Assembly (NCBI GenBank): GCA_041941305.1
Contig: JBGTQJ010000019.1
Coordinates: 1-64,000 of the forward strand
Direction of reading: 5' to 3'
DNA length: 64,000 bases
DNA from: JANSWP01 sp041941305
Lineage (GTDB): Bacteria; Bacteroidota; Bacteroidia; Chitinophagales; Saprospiraceae
The notes beneath the pieces were generated by a model. The model was not told where the DNA came from. It did no database searches and saw only the letters and a list, made by a program, of their open reading frames with translations. Within the stretch, counting starts at the first letter, position 1. Every line of letters starts with the position of its first letter. Positions 45,405 through 55,600 of the stretch are shown here, piece after piece. Both the position numbers and the translations under genes were made by a program.

Positions 45405-45882
45405 ACCTCCATTTAAAAGATCGGCTGTCAATAGCACGTTGAGTGGCTAATATCCCCTCCAGGTGATCATATTCATGTTGAATCAATTCAGACAAATCAT
45501 CTTTCAACTGCCAGGTATGTGGTTCCCAATTTTCATCCAAAAAATGAAGGGTACATTTTTTATGGCGTTTCAATCTGACCAATAAATTTGGAAAAGACAT
45601 GCAGTCATCCCAAAGTTCAAACATTTCCTCACTTAGATTGCTGAGTTCAGGGTTTATCATAGTAACTGGTTTTTCTACATTCCAGCATATAATTCTTTTC
45701 ATCACACCAATTTGAGGGGATGCAATAGCCCTACCAGCATTATACTTAGCCCGAAACTCCAGGATAATATCATGAAGGTCTTGTATGGCAGGTTGCAGCG
45801 ATTTCAATTCTTCTCTTTTTACAGGCTTTGAAATTTCGTGTAGTTTCGGATGACCAAGTTTTAAAATTTTATCTAGCTTCAT
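45403..45882 (-). CDS. Peptide deformylase-like protein, divergent motifs
   Basis: A 159-aa member of the peptide deformylase family. Motif III is intact as HEYDH at 136-140, with the two metal His and the catalytic Glu. Motif II is DDCMSFP (92-98), with the metal ligand Cys94 but Asp-Asp in place of the usual Glu-Gly. Motif I is GRAIASPQIGV (50-60) instead of GxGLAAPQIG. The protein is shorter than typical bacterial deformylases (about 165-195 aa). All metal ligands remain, so it may be active on formyl-Met or on a different N-acyl substrate. The changes suggest a second, specialised deformylase rather than the housekeeping def. It converges with the adhesin gene and is monocistronic. Confidence 0.8.
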   Translation of the reverse strand: MKLDKILKLGHPKLHEISKPVKREELKSLQPAIQDLHDIILEFRAKYNAGRAIASPQIGVMKRIICWNVEKPVTMINPELSNLSEEMFELWDDCMSFPNLLVRLKRHKKCTLHFLDENWEPHTWQLKDDLSELIQHEYDHLEGILATQRAIDSRSFKWR

Positions 45883-45966
45883 GGTGAATTTTGAATGGTA
45901 CTTGCACTAATAGATATTCAACAATTATAACAATTCCATTATTTTTGTCAAAACAAAAAGAAAAGC

Positions 45967-46251
45967 GTGAAAAAAATCAAGCCTTTAGAACTTTTCCTGA
46001 TACAACTAATCATATATGCTGTCCTCTGGCTTTCAAATGATTATTTGGCTACTTTGCTCTCTTTAATCTTTTCCGCAATCTTCTTTTTTATTCTTTTGGT
46101 TTCTATAATTGCAGAGTGGATAGAGCCCTCAAAAGTGCCAAGATGGTATTTTAAGTTTATGTTGGTTTCCATCCTTGCACCCCTGGTAGCCGGCATTTTT
46201 TTTGTCGGGATTATGGGTTTAGGTACCGAATGGTTAAAAAGCCCCTTTTGA
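45967..46251 (+). CDS. Small integral membrane protein
   Basis: A 94-aa protein with three predicted membrane helices (about 8-24, 27-48 and 64-85) and short charged loops (EWIEPSKVPRWYFKF between helices two and three). It is divergent from the deformylase gene, 84 bp away. I recognise no named family; similar small proteins of this layout occur in Bacteroidota. Hydrophobic composition and a clean frame make it likely real. Confidence 0.65.
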   Translation: MKKIKPLELFLIQLIIYAVLWLSNDYLATLLSLIFSAIFFFILLVSIIAEWIEPSKVPRWYFKFMLVSILAPLVAGIFFVGIMGLGTEWLKSPF

Positions 46252-46644
46252 TTAAATAATTTTTTTTTACATTTGCTAATAAGTCACTACTTGTCCTCAC
46301 CTACACTTATATTTATTTGTTTGTTAAGTTGGAAAATGTCACTTGGTAAAATTCAATCCTGATTGTACAAAGATTGGCTGATGTGTTGTTGCTATTTTAA
46401 CCTCAATGCATTATTAAAAAGGTGATTTGCTGTTTGCACATCCTCTTTAACCAGCGATTTATAAATACACCGCTCTTAGCAAGTTTATTTAAATACGTCT
46501 CTCCTATTAAATTAACTGCGCTTCTCCTATAAAACTAAAACAGACTAAATCAGGTAGGGATGGTTTGAAGGTGAATGTTTGAATAATCCAAACTCTCTTC
46601 TGCTAATTCCTCCCATCAACATTCAATCCACAAACCGCAAAGAG
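46252..46644. other. Intergenic region before the third giant gene
   Basis: I see no gene, strong palindrome or consensus promoter in these 393 bp. A TTG-started extension of the downstream frame from 46579 adds 22 residues without signal-peptide character and is not favoured. Confidence 0.5.
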
Positions 46645-49600
46645 ATGAGAGCACAAATACTCCTATGGGTTTCTCTGATCGGCTACTCCTCTGTATCATT
46701 TAGCCAAATTGCAACTTCTCAGTCTATTATAAAAAACCAAGTTGTTTTTTATATGGAATCAAACGCTCTTAGAGATGTTTTTTCGATTCGGTCAACTGAA
46801 CAGGAAATTCAGATTTGTAATTTGGAGCCAGGAGCGATCTATGATATTGCTGTATATCAGGATGAGGGTTTTCCAGTTTATTTAATGAACATAAAAGGAG
46901 GGGAACAAATTAAATCCCTGGAATTCACAGCTGAAGAGAAGTGTGAATCATTTGTTGTACTGCTGAGCGATTTCAACATTTTAAATGGTGCAGCGGTAAG
47001 GGTTTCTGTTGCAAGGATAATGGATGAAAAGGCGCATAACCCGGAGGCAGTTATTTCGGTGGTCAATGAATCAGCTTTTAACCTGGTTCAGAATGTATTG
47101 ATTGGAGGTGATTGTTTTGATGTGACCAATATTACTTATTCGGGTCATGGACAAGCAAAAGGCCATTTTACCAATGGATTGACTTCAATAGGATTAGATG
47201 CAGGAGTTGTGCTTACCACCGGAAGAAGATCAGACATCCCGGGACCCAATAGTGCAACAAATGGCGCCAATTGGACAGGGGGATGTTGCTCAGATCCAGA
47301 TTTAGACCAGCTCGCATCCAATGATGTGGATACACGAACCATGATTGAATTTGATTTTACGCCAACTTCTGATACGGTGACTTTTAGATATGTTTTCGCT
47401 TCAGAAGAATATTGTGATTGGGTTAATTCTTCGTTTAATGATGTCTTTGGTTTTTTTATTAGCGGTCCTGGCATTAATGGACCTTTTTCAAATAATGGGA
47501 TAAATATTGCTCAACTTCCAGGAGGGGCAGGAGAAGTATCCATAAACAACGTGAATTGGTCTACCAACTCTACCTATTATGTTGATAATGTTCCGGTTGG
47601 TCAAAATCAAAATAGCAATGGTTGCACCAATGCTGAATTGAACAACCCAGCCTGTTGTGCCGATGATATAGAATTTGATGGATTTACAGCCGTAATGACT
47701 GCTACTGCAGTAGTACAACCTTGTCAGACTTATCATATTAAATTAGCCGTAGGAGATGTGGGAGATGAACAATACGATTCTGCAGTTTTCCTGGAAGCCA
47801 ATTCTTTCAACGCTGGTGGACAAGCTAAGGCACAAGGTATTTCTGCAGTTACAGGAACCAATATTGTTTACGAAAGTTGTGACGATTTGGTCATTACCTT
47901 TCAACAACAAGGGGGAGACCCTAATTTACCCTATTCAGTGCATTATACCATTCATTCTAGTAGTACTGCTACCGTTGGTGTAGACTATGTTGCATTACCA
48001 AATCCGGTTATTATTCCTGCAGGTTCCAATTCAATAACAATTCCATTAGATGTATTTGATGACGGGATTCCTGAAGGACAAGAATCAATTGTTCTGGAAT
48101 TGGACAATCCTTGTAGCTGTAATGCAAGTTTAGTTGAGTTTTTTATTGAAGATCCTCCTCCTGTAGATGCAAGCCTTCAAAACAATACTTATTGTGGTCC
48201 ACCAGGAAGTATTACCTTAACCCCAACGGTGAGCGGAGGAATTCCAGGAACTACTTACACCTATGAATGGGAAGACGGTTCAACAAATCCAAGTCTGACC
48301 GTAAATCCAACGATGTCAGATACTTATGTGGTGACTGTGACAGATGATTGTGGTGGACAAGATACTGCATCAGCTACCATCACTGTATTAACGCCTCCCA
48401 CTGCAAGCATAAGTGGTAATTTGGAAATTTGTGGAGAAGGCAACATCCAGCCAGTCAACATTCCTGTCAACTTTACTGGTGATCCACCTTGGGTCTTTGT
48501 ATATAGTATTGATGGGGTCCCTCAACCTCCAATTACAACTTCGACCAATCCATATATTTTGACCATTTCAACACCTTCCACAGTTACCCTCGATTCAGTG
48601 GAAGACCCGGCAGGTGAATGCCCTGGAACGGTAAGTGGCCAGGTCACCGTGTCACAAGTAGATATTACAGTTACACCTACCGTAAATGATGTCACCTGCA
48701 ATGGAGGGAATGATGGTTCAGTTGATGTAACTGCAAGTGGTGGTACTGCTCCCTACACCTATGTTTGGAGTACTGGTGATACAGGTCCATCCTTAGTGGA
48801 CGTACCTACAGGTACTTATACTGTAACAGTTACAGATGTCAATGGTTGTGAAGGGGAAACTTCTGCTTTTGTCAACGAACCACCCCCGCCACCCCCACTT
48901 AATGCCACCCCTGATGATCAGACGGTATGTGGATTGAATCCAACGACCTTAGCTCCTGGAGTTTCAGGAGGGGTAAGTCCATATACTTATCAGTGGGACG
49001 ATGGAAGTTCGGGAAGTTCAATTACTGTGACGCCAAATGGTGCAGGCACCATTACCCATGATGTCACTATTACGGATGACTGTGGTGATCAAACGACCAG
49101 TTCTGTTTCTGTTGAATTCTTTGAAGAACCAACCGCTTCTATTTCGGGAAATGAGGAAATTTGTGCTGAAGGAGATATACAACCCGTTGATTTTGCTATC
49201 AATTTCACTGGTAACCCAGATTGGGAATTTGTTTATGCAATTGATGGGGTGGCACAACCGCCAATTACAACCTCAAGCAATCCGTATATTTTAACTATCT
49301 CTACTCCGGGAACCATTACTCTGGTTTCAGTTGGGGTTGCAGGGGAAAGTTGCCCGGGAACAGTTAGTGGACAAGCCACATTGACGGAAATTACCATTAC
49401 TCCTTCAACAACTGTAACTGATGTTGAATGCAATGGACAATCAACCGGAACAGTGGAGGTTACTGTTAGTGGTGGTACACCTTCCTATACGTATAATTGG
49501 AGCAATGGCGGAAGCGGGTCCATTCAAAATGATTTACCTACTGGAACCTATACTATAACAGTAACAGATGCGGATGGATGTGAAGGAGTTACTTCAGCTT

Positions 49601-52600
49601 TTGTCAATGAACCACCACCACCACCACCGCTTAATTCCGTACCTGATGATCAAACTGTTTGTGGATTGAATCCTACCACCCTAACTCCAAGTATCAGTGG
49701 TGGCGTTCCTCCCTACACTTACCAATGGGACGACGGCAGTTCAGGAACTTCAATTACCGTCACACCAAATGGAGCAGGTACGATTACCCATGATGTTACG
49801 GTAACGGATGATTGTGGAGATATGACCATTTCTTCTGTTTCTGTTGAGTTTTTTGAAGAACCAACAGCAAGTATTTCAGGAAATGAAGAAATCTGTGCTC
49901 AGGGCAATATTCAGCCTGTGGATTTTGTCATCAATTTTACCGGGAATCCGGACTGGACATTTGTTTATGCCATAGACGGTATACAACAACCTCCAATAAC
50001 GACTTCTTCCAATCCATATATTTTGACGGTGACAACACCGGGAAGTTATACATTGGTTTCTGTTGGGGTTGCAGGTGAAAATTGTCCTGGAACAGTTAGT
50101 GGACAGGCCACACTTTCTGAAATTACCATAACTCCAAGTGCAACCGGAACAGACGAAACCTGTTTCGCAGAATCAGATGGAACAGTTACGGCAACAGGTG
50201 GCGGAGGAACAAACCCTTATACTTTCCAATGGAGTAATGGCGTTTCCGGACCAACACAAACCAATTTGCCCACAGGAACCTATGTAGTTACGGTAACAGA
50301 TGCTGATGGCTGTACAGAAGAAACAGCTGCCACTGTAAGTGGTCCGCCACTTTTGACAGTTAGTGCAAATTCACCATCAGCAGTTACTTGTTCTAATCCT
50401 AATGGGGGTTCGGTCACAGCGACTGGATTTGGAGGCACACCCGGTTATACTTATAACTGGAGCGACGGTTCCACTGGAGCGAATCCTACAAATGTACCTC
50501 CCGGCGTGTATACCGTGACTGTAACAGATGTGAATGGCTGTACTGCTATCAATACGACAGAGGTTTTGGATGATACAACTCCTCCAAATGCAGCAGCAGT
50601 AGCAAATGGGGAATTGGATTGCATCAATACGTCTATAACTGTATCTGGTTCTGGCTCATCCACTGGAACGGATATTACCTATCAATGGACAGGACCGGGA
50701 ATTGTTAGTGGGGGCAATACTTTGAACCCAGTAGTTGATCAAGTAGGCACCTATACCATTTTAGTAACCAATACTTCAAATGGTTGTACAGCAGAAGCAT
50801 CTGCACAAGTCAATGGTGACCAAACACCTCCTGTTGCTACCGCACTTGGTGGAAACATTGATTGCAATAATCCTGTAGTTGATTTGGATGGTAATGGCTC
50901 TAGTACGGGTTCCAATTTTATTTACAACTGGAGTGGACCTTGTATTGTTAGTGGCCAGGGTACTTTGAATCCAACTGTATGTGGCGGTGGTACTTATGTG
51001 TTGACAGTGACCAATACTGACAATGGATGTACAAGTGAAGCTTTTGCCTCCGTTTCGGAAGATACGAATATTCCCGATGCAGAAGCAGAAGCGGATCCTC
51101 TTACCTGTGTCGTCAATCAGGTGACAATTAATGGCAATGGCTCCAGTACAGGCTCTGACTTTGAATACGAATGGACTACTGTTGGCGGTAACATTGTCAC
51201 AGGAGGCAATACTTTGAATCCTGTTGTTGACCAACCAGGAACCTATATTCTGGTTGTAACAAATAGTACAAATGGGTGTTCCGCACAAACCCAGGTCAAT
51301 ATTCCTTTGAATAACACGCCACCAAATGCTTTTGCTAATTCAAGTATTCCGCTTACTTGTACAAATACAACCACTCAAATTTTAGGTTCTGGTTCTAGTA
51401 CTGGTCCAAATATTACCTATAATTGGTCTGGCCCTGGAATTGTTGGACCAAACAATGTTTTAGACCCAACGGTCAATCAACCAGGTACCTACACGATAGT
51501 GGTAACGGATAATGAAACTGGTTGTACCAATTCAGCTTCAGTCGATGTGCAATCAGATACTGAGCCCCCAGAGGCTATTGTCGCAGATCCAAATACCATT
51601 GATTGCAATTTCCCTGAAGTCACATTAGATGGCTCTCAATCTTCAGGAGGGTCTGGCTTTTCCTATACCTGGGTAACGACAAATGGAAATATTGTTTCTG
51701 GAAGCAATACTCCCTTTCCTGTGGTAGATGCAGCTGGAAATTACATCCTGATTGTCTTGAATGACTTTAATGGCTGTACCGCTTCAACATCAGTTGATGT
51801 AGATGAAGATACAGATGATCCTTTTGTAGATGCAGGACCTGAACAATTGCTAACTTGTATCATTACTACAACCAATTTAGATGGGACCAATACGCCTGCA
51901 GGTGGAAACTTGCAATTTGAGTGGAGTGGACCCGGAATAATTGGAGGAGCAAATACCCTGACGCCTGAGGTGAATCAAATTGGTACGTATACGCTTACCG
52001 TAACCAATGGGGCGAATGGCTGTACCGGACAAGATATTGTTGATGTAAGCCTCGATTCTGATTTCCCTTCTGCAGACGCAGGACCTGATCAGGAAATCAA
52101 TTGCGGCAATCCACTTGCGATTTTAGATGGACTTAATTCTTCTCAAGGCAATAATTACACTTACCAATGGACGACAATAGATGGAAATATCGTGAGTGGC
52201 GATCAGACAGCTACCCCGACTGTAGACGCAATAGGAACTTACAATATATTGGTTACCAATACCATCAATGGTTGTACCGAAGAGGCTGCAGTTTATGTAA
52301 CAGATGATTTTGATTTTCCTGTTGCTCAAATTAGTCCGGCAGATATTATCGATTGCTCAAACTTTGAAATTCAGCTGGATGCGCTTGCTTCCAGCACCAA
52401 TGGCAATTTTACTTATTATTGGACAACTACTGATGGTAACATTGTATCAGGGCAAAGCTGGCTTGAGCCAACCGTTGATGAACCAGGTACCTATACTTTG
52501 TCCATTTTTAATAATGACAATGAATGTGAAACAAGTGCCGAAGTGATTGTAGATGCAGATATTGTCTATCCAGATGCATTGATTTTGCCTCCTGCGACTT

Positions 52601-55600
52601 TGAATTGTGCAATAGGAGAGGTCATTATTGATGCTACATTCTCATCTACGGGGCAAAACTTATTCTATCAATGGACTACGTCTGATGGAAATATAGTAAG
52701 TGGACAAAACAGCCTGGAATTGACGGTAGATGCACCGGGAAATTATCAATTATCTATTTTAAATACTCAAAACAGTTGTGAAACAATTGAGGATGTTACC
52801 GTGGTAGATGACTTGACAACACCCACTGCTGACGCAGGTGTTCCAGCTACCTTAGATTGCACTATTGAAGAAATTAATTTGACGGGTGTTGCATCTGGAC
52901 AAGGTAATTTACAGTACAATTGGACAACTTCAGATGGAAACATCGTTTCTGGTTCTAATACCTTGAACCCCTTAATTGATTCACCTGGAAACTATCTTTT
53001 AACAGTTACGAATATAGATAATGATTGTGAAGCAGAAAGCATGGTGGCGATTGATGAGGATGTGATTTATCCAAATGCAGATGCTGGATCCCCAGCTACT
53101 TTGAATTGTTATGATCCAACACTGGAGTTGGATGGTGAAGATTCGAGTACCGGAGGCAATATGCAGTATCAATGGTCAACACCAGATGGAAATATACTGA
53201 ATGGAGCAACTACTTTGACTCCTGAAATCGATTTACCAGGAACCTATGTTTTAGTGGTGACCAATATGACCAATACCTGTGTGGATACTGCCGAAGTGGT
53301 TATTGATTTGAATAATGAAGTTCCAATTGCCGGCACAGGACCCGATGAAGTTATGGGCTGCGGTGTTTCTGAACTGGAATTGGAAGGAACGGCTAATTCC
53401 AGTAATCCAATTCTGAATTATACATGGACAACTACCGGAGGTAATATTGTTTCTGGAAGCAATACCCTCAACCCAGTCATTGATGCTCCTGGAACATATG
53501 TTCTAACGGTCTCAGATCCATTCAATGGTTGTGAATCTTCTTCAGATGTAGAAATAACTCAGAACACTGAAACTCCTGTAGTTGCAGGTGGACCTGGAGG
53601 TGAGATTAACTGCACTGTTTCAGAAATTACACTTCAGGGAACTGCCACCGGACAAACTCAGAATTTCCAGATATTATGGACTACCCCTGATGGCAATATT
53701 GTATCAGGAGGCAATACCCTCAATCCTGTTATTGATGCAGGTGGAGTTTATGAATTATTGGTGACAGATACGACCAATAATTGTTTTGCGAATGCAGTAG
53801 TTAACATATCAGAAGATGCGGACATACCAGTAGCAGAAGTAGCTCCAAACGGTGGTTTGAATTGCGTGTCTCAGCAGGTAATTTTAGATGCAACCAATTC
53901 TTCTCAAGGAGCTGGAATTTCGTATGAATGGACCAGCCCTGACGGTAATTTTATCAATGGGCAGAATACACTGACGCCAACAATTGATCAACCTGGCATT
54001 TATACCTTATCTATTTTTGATTCCAGTAATGATTGTGAGTCTACGACTACCATTAATATCCCAATGGATACCCTCTCTCCTGTGGTTGATTTGGGTGGTG
54101 GAATATTGACTTGTGATGCAACTTCTATCACCATTGATGCCAATACAAACCTGAATACAGATAGCTGGACGGTCAATTGGACTTCTCAGGATGGTGCTTT
54201 TGATTCTGGGATTGATAGCTTGACTCCAGTAGTGAGTACTCCCGGAACTTATGTTTTGCAAACATTGAATACCATCAATGGTTGTACAGCAGAAACTTCA
54301 GTTGAAGTTACCCAGTATATTGATCATCCTCAAGTAGAGGCAGAAGATCCCGAAATCTTAACTTGTGTAATAACTGAGGTGGTCATTGATGCTTCCAACT
54401 CCAGTAGTGGGCAAATATTCGATTACTTATGGACAACTTCCGATGGAAATATTGTTTCAGGTGAGCAGACACTGGAACCGATGGTCAATGAACCTGGTAC
54501 TTATGATTTGGTCATAACCAATACAGTTAATGGTTGTTCTACCAGTTTACAAAGCATTGTCAATCAGGATGTGATATTACCAGCCGCTATTGCCAATCCT
54601 TCAGATATCTTGACCTGCGATGTATTGGAATTGAACCTGGATGGAAACGGCTCTGAAGCAGGAATAGAATTTACCTACTTCTGGAGTACTCAGGATGGTA
54701 ATATATTAAGTGATGAAAACACCTTGAATCCTGTTGTCAATCAGCCAGGTACCTATGAAATTCTGGTTACAAATACCTTGACAAGTTGTACTTCGACCGC
54801 TGAAGTGATTGTTCCACAAGACATCGTTGATCCTATATCCAATGCTGGTGAACCTGGGGAATTAACTTGTAATATTCAAACCTTGATTTTGGATGGAACC
54901 CTTTCCAGTAATGAACCTACCATGCAATTTTTATGGACGACTATTGATGGGGAAATCCTTTCTGACGAAACGACCTTAAATCCAACTATTAACCAACCTG
55001 GAACCTATTCACTTGAAGTACTCAATACAGAGAACGGATGTACTTCTATGGCGGAAGTGGAGGTTACACAGGATGTGAATTTGCCAGAAGCGGATGCTGG
55101 TCAGGCAGATGATTTGACTTGCATAGTTTTTGAAGTAACATTAGATGGAAGTAACTCCCAACAAGGACAAAATATTGACTATCAATGGACGACAACCAAT
55201 GGAAATATTGTATCTGGTGCAAATTCCATTTCACCAATTGTCGATGAAATTGGAACCTACCAACTAACAGTAACCAATTTGGACAATGGTTGTTCCAGCA
55301 TTTCAAATGTTGAAGTTATTGATGATTTGATAAATCCAGATGCGGATGCAGGAGGTACAAGTGAATTGAACTGTGTTGTACAAACAATTGAATTGGATGG
55401 ATTAAATTCCAGTTCGGGTTCGAACTACAATTATTTGTGGAATACAACTGATGGAAATATTGTTGCTGGGGCTGCTACTTTGGTTCCAATTATTGATGCG
55501 CCAGGTACCTATGAGATTTTGGTGACTAATACGATAAATGGTTGTACTTCTACGGATGAAGTACTAATTACTCAAAGTATTGATGTGCCAAATGCTTTGG

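Noticed and set aside
46579..46644. TTG-started extension of the third giant gene
   Set aside because: It adds 22 residues that hide the signal peptide; the ATG at 46645 gives a normal export signal.
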